Positions 35,397-42,628 of a DNA stretch of 64,000 nucleotides are shown piece by piece (the stretch's first letter is position 1; every line of letters starts with the position of its first letter). Under the pieces are notes generated by a model. It was given only the letters and a program-made list of their open reading frames with translations. It was not told where the DNA came from and searched no databases. This stretch comes from Pseudomonas aegrilactucae. GTDB lineage: Bacteria; Pseudomonadota; Gammaproteobacteria; Pseudomonadales; Pseudomonadaceae. The stretch is from contig NZ_JAHTBI010000053.1 in the NCBI RefSeq assembly GCF_019168305.1, positions 1-64,000 on the forward strand. Reading direction: 5' to 3'. A program made the translations under genes and the position numbers.

Positions 35397-35962
35397 GCGT
35401 CGGGTATCCGGCCGTGGGCCTGGAGCCAGCCGAGCAACTGCTGTACGCAGAACGCCAGCGGCTGCACGCCGGTCTCGATCACCATGGCCGCGTGCTGCGG
35501 CGCCTCATAGGGCGCCGACACTCCGGTAAGCCCGGGCAGCCGGCCTGCGCGAGCGCGGGCGTAATGCCCCTTGGGATCGCGCTGTTCGCACACGGCCAGC
35601 GGCGCGTTGCACCACACTTCGATAAAGTCCTCACCCAGCCTGTCGGCCAGCAGCGCACGCTGTCGGACCAACGGCGCGATCATCGCCAGGATCACTACCT
35701 GGCCATTGCCGAGCAGCAAGGCAGCAAGCTCCGCGGCGCGGCGGATGTTCTCCTCGCGGTCGCGGTTGCTGAAGCCCAGGTCGCGGCTCAAGCCGTTGCG
35801 CAGCACGTCACCGTCAAGCACCAGGCTGTGCACGTCGCGAGCAAACAACTGCGCGTGCAGCGCCTGGGCCAGGCTCGACTTGCCGCAAGCGGGCAAGCCC
35901 GTGAGCAGCACGACAAACGCCCGGTGACCGTTGCGTGCTTCGTGCTGCTGGCGGCTGATCAC
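35393..35962 (-). CDS. cysC: Adenylylsulfate (APS) kinase
   Basis: About 189 residues. It phosphorylates adenylylsulfate to PAPS, the sulfate donor. The P-loop is GLPACGKSS, followed by LDGDVLRNGLSRDLGFSNRDREENIRR, the APS-binding signature of CysC. The start is uncertain: the frame is open far upstream. I chose the GTG at 35962 because it gives the usual family length, but no strong ribosome-binding site precedes it. APS itself must come from an ATP sulfurylase elsewhere. It is the first of three overlapping genes, with a promoter presumably between it and the divergent PhyH gene. Confidence 0.85.
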   Translation of the reverse strand: MISRQQHEARNGHRAFVVLLTGLPACGKSSLAQALHAQLFARDVHSLVLDGDVLRNGLSRDLGFSNRDREENIRRAAELAALLLGNGQVVILAMIAPLVRQRALLADRLGEDFIEVWCNAPLAVCEQRDPKGHYARARAGRLPGLTGVSAPYEAPQHAAMVIETGVQPLAFCVQQLLGWLQAHGRIPDA

Positions 35963-36187
35963 AGCCGAATTCGGGGTGTGCGGCAAGGTCGGGGATACGT
36001 CGGAACAGAGGCTGGGCAAGCGCGCACCTATGGACAAGTCCGTTTGTAGGACAAAGCATACCCGAGGGGCAATTCGGGGCACTAGTGGTGTTTTGATATC
36101 GTCCCCTTGGCCGATGCCTGCCCGATGTTCTAGTCTGGCGCCAAGCGTGCTGCAGGACGCGTGAGCAGCAAAGGACTTGAAGACATC

Positions 36188-36895
36188 ATGACTGACCGCG
36201 AGCAACTGCATCGACAGGGTTACACCCTGCTTCGTCGAGCGATCCCCGCCCAGTGGCTGGATGAACTTGGGCGTACGTTCGACGCCGGGGTGAAGCCCTC
36301 GGAACAATGGCCTGTGCCCCGTGGGCCGGGCTGGCGGCATTCACAGCTGGACTGTGATACGAGGGTTCAGGCGGTGTGCCGCCTGCCCCAGGTACTGACG
36401 GCAGTGAGTGCGTTGATAGCAGAACGGTTCTTCCTCGCCCAGGTGGAGGGACGCGAACCCCTTGCCGGTGGCGGTCATCAGTTGCTGCATCGTGACTTGT
36501 CAGCCCAACGTCCCGGCGACACGATCATCGCGCTGGCGTATCTGGACGACTACGGCCCCGACAACGGCGCCACGCGCGTCGTCCCCGCCAGTCACCGGCC
36601 TGGGCCGCAGGCGCCAGCCTTCGATTTCAATGACGAATCCCGGTCCGTGCAACTTTCAGGCACTGCGGGCGACATTCTGGTGCTGGACGCCGACCTGGTG
36701 CACGCAGGCAGCCTGAACATCAGTGGCGGGCGAAGGCGCACCCTGCTGATCAGTTACCGTGCAGAGCCGTTGTACCCGTCGCACCTGGAGACAGCGAGCC
36801 TGCGAAGTGTTCGGATGGAGACCCGCGAGCGATTCGAGCCTGGGGATTTTAGCTCAGCGCTGCACGACGCAATGCGCGCCGGATGTCTGCCTTGA
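36188..36895 (+). CDS. Phytanoyl-CoA dioxygenase (PhyH) family oxygenase
   Basis: A 235-residue Fe(II)/2-oxoglutarate oxygenase. The facial triad reads His101-Arg-Asp103 (LLHRDL) with distal His172 (DLVHAGS), and an Arg cluster near residue 182 can bind 2-oxoglutarate. The PASHRPG segment is typical of PhyH proteins. Members hydroxylate or halogenate many natural products. Its last 47 bases overlap the 3' end of the PLP enzyme gene on the other strand. It diverges from cysC over about 225 bases. The substrate is unknown. Confidence 0.85.
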   Translation: MTDREQLHRQGYTLLRRAIPAQWLDELGRTFDAGVKPSEQWPVPRGPGWRHSQLDCDTRVQAVCRLPQVLTAVSALIAERFFLAQVEGREPLAGGGHQLLHRDLSAQRPGDTIIALAYLDDYGPDNGATRVVPASHRPGPQAPAFDFNDESRSVQLSGTAGDILVLDADLVHAGSLNISGGRRRTLLISYRAEPLYPSHLETASLRSVRMETRERFEPGDFSSALHDAMRAGCLP

Positions 36896-38081
36896 TATCA
36901 TCACTGTCTTCCAGGCCAACGGATATTCGAACCAGGCCGTACGGCACGCCTATCTTCTCCAGATCGGTACTTCCTTCCTTGGCAAAACTGCCGTAGTGGT
37001 AGCACAACGACTCGATATTGCCAAAGGTTGTACCCAGGCGTATCAGTTGCAGATGACGAACAAAGGCTGCGCCCTCTTCGCGCGAAGGGAAAACAAGGGC
37101 GACAAGGCCTGTATGCAATGAGGGAAGAACACCGTTGGCCTGCGCACTTTCAGTCAACCACACTGCGCGCCATTCCAATTGGGGAAACTCCTCACATAGC
37201 ATCGCAATGACAGCCTGTGCATTGTCCGCATGCTGTTTCAATCTCAATGGGAGCGTTCTCAATCCCCGCAGGGTGAGCCATGCCGAGAACGGATCCAATA
37301 TCAGGCCTGCGCTTTCCCGGTGATACTTCAATGCCTTGAACAGGTCCGGGGCATTGGTGCTGACCATTCCGCCCATCACATCGCCGTGACCATTGATGTG
37401 CTTGGTGATGGAGTACAACGTTACTGCGGCCCCCAGGGACAGCGGTTTTTGGCAGGCCGGGGTAAGGAAGGTATTGTCGACAACAAGCAAAATACTGTGC
37501 TTTACGCAAAGCTGTACCAGATCAGGAATATTGATATCCAGAAACGCCGGATTGGTAGGGGCTTCGATAAAGATCATTTTCGTGTTTGGTCGCAGGGCCG
37601 CCTCAAATGCCACGACCGCGTAGTCGTCGATAACCGACATTTCCATACCGCGATTGCGCGTTTCATACTCAAGCTGATCAATGACTTCATAAAATAGGCT
37701 ATGGGGCACGATGACATGATCGCCCGGGTTCAACAGCGCTCGAAAAACAAGCAGGCAGGCTGTCATTCCGCTATTGACCGCCAGACTGTAGGTGCAGCCT
37801 TCAAGGGCACGGAATTTCGCTTCCAGAATTGAAACAGTAGGGTTTGCATAGCGTTGGTATGCAAAATTCTCCCTGTCTGGATTACCCAGCATTTCCCTGC
37901 CTTCCTCAATCGAATTCAGGAGTGTCGCGGAATTGCAAACGAGTGCAGGAACGGGAAATTGATCCAGCCCGACCTCATGTTGCCCTGAATGGATTGCCTG
38001 GGTAGCCAGCCCTAAAGAAGAGGCAAGAAGCTCAGCACGACATTGAACTTCACACGGGTCTGTTTTTTCTGTTGAACTCAT
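36849..38081 (-). CDS. Cys/Met metabolism PLP-dependent enzyme, atypical
   Basis: A 410-residue fold-type I PLP enzyme related to methionine gamma-lyase and cystathionine lyases. The PLP lysine is Lys227 in YSITKHINGHGD, Asp202 (VVDNTF) faces the pyridine nitrogen, and YQRYANPT (75-82) is the neighbouring-subunit phosphate motif. The canonical YGGT loop with its catalytic Tyr reads SLFYEV instead, so the reaction may differ from simple C-S lysis. It starts 24 bases after the YcaO stop on the same strand, and its base composition is lower in GC than the window average. A role on sulfur of the precursor peptide or on free amino acids is inference. Confidence 0.85.
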   Translation of the reverse strand: MSSTEKTDPCEVQCRAELLASSLGLATQAIHSGQHEVGLDQFPVPALVCNSATLLNSIEEGREMLGNPDRENFAYQRYANPTVSILEAKFRALEGCTYSLAVNSGMTACLLVFRALLNPGDHVIVPHSLFYEVIDQLEYETRNRGMEMSVIDDYAVVAFEAALRPNTKMIFIEAPTNPAFLDINIPDLVQLCVKHSILLVVDNTFLTPACQKPLSLGAAVTLYSITKHINGHGDVMGGMVSTNAPDLFKALKYHRESAGLILDPFSAWLTLRGLRTLPLRLKQHADNAQAVIAMLCEEFPQLEWRAVWLTESAQANGVLPSLHTGLVALVFPSREEGAAFVRHLQLIRLGTTFGNIESLCYHYGSFAKEGSTDLEKIGVPYGLVRISVGLEDSDDIKADIRRALRRAALS

Positions 38082-38104
38082 GACGGACCTGAAGAGACGG
38101 CTTT

Positions 38105-39322
38105 CTATTCGTACTTATAGCAAGGGACTACTTTCCCGCCGAGCGAGACAATAGAGAACCTTTCCATTTTTGGCATGACCGCACAGGCCAGACTGACCTG
38201 GCTGGCGCTGGAATGCAGCTCTTTTACCCACAGCGGATAGCCGGCCTTGAAACACGCGCTCTTCAAATGTGACAAGTGTTGATCCAGTGGCATTTTTTCC
38301 GGGTCATGAGGCAGCGGGCAAAGCACTACCTTGGCGCGTTGCTGGGCGTCCAACGCCATGCGCAAACAACGCAGCAGCCGTGGATGGCGCGCCAGGTTAT
38401 TCTTTGATTTTGTCCATTCTTGTGTGACCTCATCAACGCCTTCGGCTACTTTGTATTGCTGCACCAGTTCCTTGATGGCACGGGCGGCGGCATGACTGGG
38501 ATACAGTGAACAGCCTCCGCCAATGACATGGACATCAGCGATGGTCTTGTCCGGGCAGTAGGCAATGAAGACTGGATAAGGTATCTGGCTCGTGGCATCG
38601 AACACCTCGATAGAGGCACCGATGGCAATCTCTGCGTCACGCAAGGTGTGCAGGAGTTGCGCTGGCATTGATTCGGGAATCATCTTCCTGATCGGGGCTT
38701 TCGCGTCATAAAAGAAATGTTGTGCAATGAAGCGCCCAATGCCATGGCGCTCCATGACCTCGCTGGCGGCATGTATCGCCGCTTCCGTAAATCCGACACC
38801 CGCTGCCACACCCGTGCCACAGGAATACCGGCGCGCATCGCCGTAGTCAGTATCATCGCCAGCAATGGATTCATTGGCATATCGATGATTGATCAGGAAG
38901 GAGGGATAGAGCAATTCAGCCCCGCCGGATGCTTCATGCGCCTCAAAGGTCAATACCGCTATCTGTGAGGCGCCTGAGTGGCGCAGCATCTGTATCGGAA
39001 GTACTTGCTGCAACGCCGGTTGAGCGACAACCGAATCAAAACAACGCAGCGCGCTATAGCTGCGTAGCCGAAGCGGCCCCATGGCGTGTTCATAAGCCTC
39101 ATACTTCGCGCCGACACGCGCCTCTGCTTCATACCCTTTGCCGCAACCGACATTTTCCATGCCATTGCTGTCATAGGGAAAGTGAAGTGTGGCAACCGTA
39201 CTGGACAGCGGGCTACCGTAACGGTCCAGGGTGACCTGTATGCCCTCGCTCGAAAAATGCTGATCAATTGCACGTTCTGCATCATGCAATGACAACGTAC
39301 GTTCTGGAGCAATTATGCTCAT
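38105..39322 (-). CDS. Standalone YcaO-family enzyme, probable RiPP maturase
   Basis: A 405-residue YcaO protein. The ATP-site acidic residues are visible in GKGYEAEARVGAKYEAYEH (Glu75, Glu78), GTGVAAG (169-175), EVMERHGIGRF (Glu188, Glu191) and RAIKELVQQ (Glu285, Gln288). YcaO enzymes activate peptide amides with ATP to form azolines, thioamides or macroamidines. No ThiF/E1-like partner or TfuA gene is nearby, and the C-terminus is not Pro-rich. The ATG at 39322 follows GGGGA at 9 bases. The gene lies 61 bases downstream of a small peptide gene, separated from it by a terminator-like hairpin. Confidence 0.88.
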   Translation of the reverse strand: MSIIAPERTLSLHDAERAIDQHFSSEGIQVTLDRYGSPLSSTVATLHFPYDSNGMENVGCGKGYEAEARVGAKYEAYEHAMGPLRLRSYSALRCFDSVVAQPALQQVLPIQMLRHSGASQIAVLTFEAHEASGGAELLYPSFLINHRYANESIAGDDTDYGDARRYSCGTGVAAGVGFTEAAIHAASEVMERHGIGRFIAQHFFYDAKAPIRKMIPESMPAQLLHTLRDAEIAIGASIEVFDATSQIPYPVFIAYCPDKTIADVHVIGGGCSLYPSHAAARAIKELVQQYKVAEGVDEVTQEWTKSKNNLARHPRLLRCLRMALDAQQRAKVVLCPLPHDPEKMPLDQHLSHLKSACFKAGYPLWVKELHSSASQVSLACAVMPKMERFSIVSLGGKVVPCYKYE

Positions 39323-39345
39323 AGACAGGAATCCCCATATCAACC

Positions 39346-39376
39346 AAAAAATGAGGCGAACCACCCGCCTCATTTT
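39346..39376 (-). terminator. Hairpin between peptide gene and ycaO (attenuator or partial terminator)
   Basis: A perfect 11-bp stem (AAAATGAGGCG paired with CGCCTCATTTT on the minus strand) with a 7-base loop and a run of six T on the minus strand. It begins 8 bases after the stop of the peptide gene. Such read-through terminators are common after RiPP precursor genes, where they give more precursor than enzyme transcript. Confidence 0.75.
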
Positions 39377-39383
39377 ATTTTCA

Positions 39384-39509
39384 TCACTCAGCCAGTACAG
39401 ACGCTTCTTCTGGGGTGAAGTCTTCCTCTGGCTTGACGCTTTCCTGTTCGTCGTCAGCGGGTTGGTCAACATTGAACTCGTTGATATACATGCAGCAGTA
39501 CTTACCCAT
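39384..39509 (-). CDS. Putative RiPP precursor peptide (41 residues)
   Basis: A 41-codon gene preceded by a strong AAGGA site 7 bases before its ATG, which decides this start over the longer frame to 39617. The peptide begins MGKYCCMYINEF and continues with a very acidic tail (12 Asp/Glu in total, only two Lys). Cys5, Cys6, Tyr4 and Tyr8 lie near the N-terminus. It is followed by a hairpin and then ycaO. The order could mean an N-terminal core with a C-terminal follower, as in bottromycin precursors, or an acidic recognition region of another kind. No homologue is known to me. Confidence 0.65.
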   Translation of the reverse strand: MGKYCCMYINEFNVDQPADDEQESVKPEEDFTPEEASVLAE

Positions 39510-39532
39510 GAAAATATCCTTCTTCACATTGG

Positions 39533-39563
39533 ATTTAAGTGTGCACTTGTTTAACAGGTGCAA
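39533..39563 (-). promoter_or_regulatory. Possible promoter of the peptide/ycaO operon
   Basis: On the minus strand TTGCAC (39558-39563) could be a -35 element, with TTAAAT (39533-39538) as a weak -10 at 19-base spacing or ACTTAA at 17. It lies 24-54 bases before the peptide start codon. The match to consensus is only fair. Confidence 0.3.
39542..39562. promoter_or_regulatory. 21-bp interrupted palindrome, possible operator
   Basis: TGCACTTGTTTAACAGGTGCA is nearly self-complementary: half-sites TGCAC and TGTT are matched by AACA and GTGCA, with a single mismatched pair and a central base. It overlaps the possible -35 region and spacer upstream of the precursor peptide gene, so a dimeric regulator could bind here. 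No regulator gene is present in the cluster. Confidence 0.45.
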
Positions 39564-39656
39564 CGAGAGATTAGTGTGTGCGGCATTGACTGCACATAGG
39601 AAAAATCTCGTTCCCATGAATGACTTCAGTTTTTAGAGGGTGCTATTTATTACGCG

Positions 39657-39692
39657 CATGCCTGAAAGATCCACCCGTCGGGGTGGGCATGC
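39657..39692. other. Hairpin in the gap between peptide gene and tRNA-Ser
   Basis: The outer arms GCATGCC and GGCATGC and inner arms CCACCC and GGGTGG can form a stem-loop. It lies within a 300-base gap (39510-39816) that holds no supported gene. A run of eight or nine G follows at about 39720. The role is unknown; it could end a transcript or be a relic of insertion. Confidence 0.4.
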
Positions 39693-39773
39693 GGCTGGCA
39701 ACGTGATTGGGTAAACAGGGAGGGGGGGGTAAAGCTGACTTACACGTACAAAGGATGCGTATGATCGAAAAAC

Positions 39774-39809
39774 AAAAAGCCCCTGGAATCGATGATTTCA
39801 GGGGCTTTC
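39774..39809 (-). terminator. Terminator after tRNA-Ser
   Basis: On the minus strand the sequence AAAGCCCCTGAAATCAT is followed after a few bases by its complement CCAGGGGCTTTTT and more T. It begins a few bases downstream of the tRNA-Ser CCA end, as expected for the end of the purC-tRNA transcript. Confidence 0.8.
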
Positions 39810-39816
39810 ATTTGTA

Positions 39817-39906
39817 TGGCGGAGAGATAGGGATTTGAACCCTAGGTACTGTCGCCAGTACAACGGATTTCGAATCCGTCCCGTTCGGCCACTCCGGCAT
39901 CTCTCC
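39817..39906 (-). tRNA. tRNA-Ser (CGA)
   Basis: A 90-base serine tRNA. It has acceptor GGAGAGA paired with TCTCTCC, an encoded CCA, a long variable arm (about 39847-39862), and the T-loop GGGTTCAAATCCC. The anticodon loop TTCGAAA gives anticodon CGA at 39870-39872. The gene lies downstream of purC on the same strand and borders the accessory cluster, and tRNA-Ser genes are common insertion sites for foreign DNA. Confidence 0.95.
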
Positions 39907-39999
39907 AGTGGCGCGCATGATACCAGCACTTTTACGAAACGCAAAGCTTCTTGCGAAAAAAATTCGCGTGGTATCAGGCGCTTGCGTCAGCGCGCCATG

Positions 40000-40710
40000 T
40001 TACAGCGGCACGCCAAGACGCGTGGCAACTTCTTCGTAGGCTTCGATCACGTCGCCCAGACCCTGGCGGAAGCGGTCCTTGTCCATCTTCTTGCGGGTTT
40101 CCTTGTCCCACAGGCGGCAACCATCCGGGCTGAACTCGTCACCCAGCACGATCTCGCCATGAAACACACCGAACTCAAGCTTGAAGTCGACCAGCAGCAG
40201 GCCAGCGTCGTCGAACAGCTTGGTCAGCACTTCGTTGACCTTCAACGACAGCGCCTTCATTTTCACCAACTGCTCGGCGGTGCCCCAACCGAAAGCCACG
40301 ACGTGGGATTCGTTGATGAACGGGTCACCCTTCTCGTCGTTCTTGAGGAACAACTCGAACGTCGAAGGCTCCAGCTTGATGCCCTCCTCCACGCCCAGGC
40401 GCTTGACCAGGCTGCCGGCGGCGTAGTTGCGCACCACGCACTCGACCGGGATCATGTCGAGCTTCTTGACCAGGCACTCGTTGTCACCCAGCAGCTTGTC
40501 GAACTGGGTCGGAATACCGGCTTGTTCAAGCTTCTGCATGATGAAGGCGTTGAACTTGTTGTTCACCGTGCCCTTGCGGTCGAGCTGTTCGATACGCTTG
40601 CCGTCGAACGCCGAGGTGTCGTTGCGAAACAGCAGGATCAAGCGGTCAGCGTCGTCGGTCTTGTACACCGATTTGGCTTTGCCGCGGTAGAGTTCTTCAC
40701 GTTTTTCCAT
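40000..40710 (-). CDS. purC: Phosphoribosylaminoimidazole-succinocarboxamide synthase
   Basis: A 236-residue SAICAR synthase, catalysing the ATP-dependent addition of aspartate in purine synthesis. It has the N-terminal [13 protein letters not shown]-binding segment, [15 protein letters not shown] with the substrate-binding region, and LVDFKLEFG. The length is typical. A GGAG site precedes the ATG. It is the last protein gene of the dapA-bamC-MBL-purC series. Confidence 0.95.
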   Translation of the reverse strand: MEKREELYRGKAKSVYKTDDADRLILLFRNDTSAFDGKRIEQLDRKGTVNNKFNAFIMQKLEQAGIPTQFDKLLGDNECLVKKLDMIPVECVVRNYAAGSLVKRLGVEEGIKLEPSTFELFLKNDEKGDPFINESHVVAFGWGTAEQLVKMKALSLKVNEVLTKLFDDAGLLLVDFKLEFGVFHGEIVLGDEFSPDGCRLWDKETRKKMDKDRFRQGLGDVIEAYEEVATRLGVPL

Positions 40711-40739
40711 GATGGGCTCCGCTTGCTAATTGAGATGGG

Positions 40740-41498
40740 CTAGGCGATTTCACGCCAGTCGAGCCCGTAATCCTGATTCGCCACTTGCAGCCAGTCCGGG
40801 TCACACCCGAGGGCATCGACAAAACATTGCCGGGCCAGCTGTGGCAGGTTGTTCTTGCTGCTGAGGTGGGCCAGCACCAGGTGCTGCAGGTTCTGCCAAC
40901 CCAACTCCGACACCAGGCGCGCAGCCTGGTGGTTGTTCAAATGTCCGTAGTCGCCCCCCACGCGCTGCTTGAGGAACATCGGGTAATGCCCGCGCCCCAG
41001 CATGTCGCGACAATGGTTGGCTTCGATCAGCAAGGCATCCAGGTCCTGGTAGCTGTCGAGCAGGGCCGCGTCGTACGAGCCCAGGTCGGTCAGCACGCCA
41101 AAGCGCCGCCGACCATCGCTGAACACATACTGCAACGGCTCCAGCGCGTCATGGGTGACACCCACCGCAGTAATGCTCAGCTCACCCAGCTGCACGGTGT
41201 CGCCTGCCGTCAGAAAGCCTGCGGCCTCGACCGGTTTGCGCATCCCGCGCAAGGTACCGCGGCTGAGGTACACCGGCACATTGTAGCGCCGCGCCAGCAA
41301 CCCCACCCCATGCACGTGGTCGGCATGTTCGTGGGTCACCAGTACCGCGCTCAACTGCGCTGCCGATACACCGAGCAACGCCAGACGCCGCTCGGTCTCG
41401 CGCAGGGAAAAACCGCAATCGACCAGTACGCAGGTGTTGCCACTGGCGATCAGCGTGCCATTTCCCTGGCTGCCACTTCCGAGTACGGCGAAGCGCAC
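40740..41498 (-). CDS. MBL fold metallo-hydrolase, WalJ/VicX-like
   Basis: A 252-residue metallo-beta-lactamase fold protein with the metal site THEHADHVHGVG and further ligands in TDLGSYD and HLNNHQ. It begins GSGSQGNGTLI, as in the VicX/WalJ group. It starts with GTG directly after the bamC stop codon, so the two are coupled. The Pseudomonas homologue is always found between bamC and purC. The substrate is unknown. Confidence 0.88.
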   Translation of the reverse strand: MRFAVLGSGSQGNGTLIASGNTCVLVDCGFSLRETERRLALLGVSAAQLSAVLVTHEHADHVHGVGLLARRYNVPVYLSRGTLRGMRKPVEAAGFLTAGDTVQLGELSITAVGVTHDALEPLQYVFSDGRRRFGVLTDLGSYDAALLDSYQDLDALLIEANHCRDMLGRGHYPMFLKQRVGGDYGHLNNHQAARLVSELGWQNLQHLVLAHLSSKNNLPQLARQCFVDALGCDPDWLQVANQDYGLDWREIA

Positions 41499-42611
41499 TT
41501 AACCCAGGTTGTCCTGGATGACACTCAACACGCGGCGGGCCACATCGGCCGGGGCCACGGTGTTGATGTTCTTCTCGACCGTCACCTGCACGCTGTCACC
41601 GACCTTGCTCAGGCGAACCTGATAACGCTCGGCACGGGCTTCACGCTCTTCCTTGCTCGGCGCGCTGCCGAACAGGCGGCTGAAGAAACCAGGCTCCTGG
41701 TCCTTGGCATCGGCTTTTTCGGCCAGGTTGATGTAGTACAGACCCAGGCTGCGGTTGATGTCTTCGACACGCCATTCGCCCTGTTCGAGCGCACGGCCAA
41801 CGCTGGACCAGGCGCGATCCAGGTCCGCACCCAGGTTCAGCACCGGGTTGCCGCTGCCGTCTTCGCTCAGGCTGACACGGCTCGGGGCGTCGAAATCACG
41901 CGCGGCCAGCAACGACACCGAACCGCCCTTCTCGGCGCTGCGGGTCATGCTGGCGAGCATTTCGTCGACCAGCGCGGCGTCAACACCGGTGTCGCCACGC
42001 GCCGGGAAGGCGGTGTCGGCCGTGCTGCCGGCAGCGCGTTCCACGGTCACCACGTAGACTTCACTGGTGTTGCGCTGTACGCCCGGCTCGATGCGCACAC
42101 GTGCGCGCACTTCGCTGTCGCTGCTGCCCGCCACGCCGCCCAGGCGCTGGGCCATGGACGCAGACAGTTCGTCGAAACGCTGCCAGGTGGTATTGAATTC
42201 ACCGGTTTGCGGACGCTCTTCAGCGATACGGAAACCGTTGTCCTCGAAGAACTGACGCGCCACCGGCCACACTTCGGCCGGGGCACGCTGGGCCAGGACC
42301 CAACGCGAGGCGCCACTCTTCTGCAGGCTGAAATCGCTGATATCGGCACCGGCCGACAGCGGCTGCGGACGCGGCACTTCGAACTCGCCCTTGACGTTGT
42401 CGTCGGCGACATTGCGCGGGATCGGCAACAGCGGGTCGAGACGCTTCACGTTGCTGACGTCCGGTGGCAGCTGCATCGGCGGCTTCTGAGTGGCCTCCAG
42501 ATAATCGCTGCCGCGGTCACGGAAGTAACCCTCTTCACCCCACAGCCAGCCACAACCGCTGGTACTGGAGATGATCAAGGCAAGGGCGGAAAGACCAGCC
42601 AATCGCTTCAT
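41499..42611 (-). CDS. bamC: Outer membrane assembly lipoprotein BamC
   Basis: A 370-residue lipoprotein of the BAM complex, which inserts beta-barrel proteins into the outer membrane. The signal peptide ends in the lipobox STSGC (Cys at about residue 20), followed by the unstructured N-terminal segment and two helix-grip domains (about 115-230 and 260-365). The start at 42611 (MKRLAGLSALAL) gives a proper lipoprotein signal; the longer frame runs into dapA. It lies 17 bases after dapA. Confidence 0.92.
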   Translation of the reverse strand: MKRLAGLSALALIISSTSGCGWLWGEEGYFRDRGSDYLEATQKPPMQLPPDVSNVKRLDPLLPIPRNVADDNVKGEFEVPRPQPLSAGADISDFSLQKSGASRWVLAQRAPAEVWPVARQFFEDNGFRIAEERPQTGEFNTTWQRFDELSASMAQRLGGVAGSSDSEVRARVRIEPGVQRNTSEVYVVTVERAAGSTADTAFPARGDTGVDAALVDEMLASMTRSAEKGGSVSLLAARDFDAPSRVSLSEDGSGNPVLNLGADLDRAWSSVGRALEQGEWRVEDINRSLGLYYINLAEKADAKDQEPGFFSRLFGSAPSKEEREARAERYQVRLSKVGDSVQVTVEKNINTVAPADVARRVLSVIQDNLG

Positions 42612-42628
42612 GCGGTGTACGTCCTCAA

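Noticed and set aside
39510..39617. Longer form of the peptide gene starting at 39617
   Set aside because: The ATG at 39509 has a strong AAGGA site at 7 bases, and the extra 36 residues cover the palindrome and possible promoter.
33300..39906. Attachment-site duplication of the tRNA-Ser 3' end at the far side of the cluster
   Set aside because: I looked for a second copy of the acceptor/T-arm sequence between 33.3 and 39.8 kb and saw none; an integrase is also missing.
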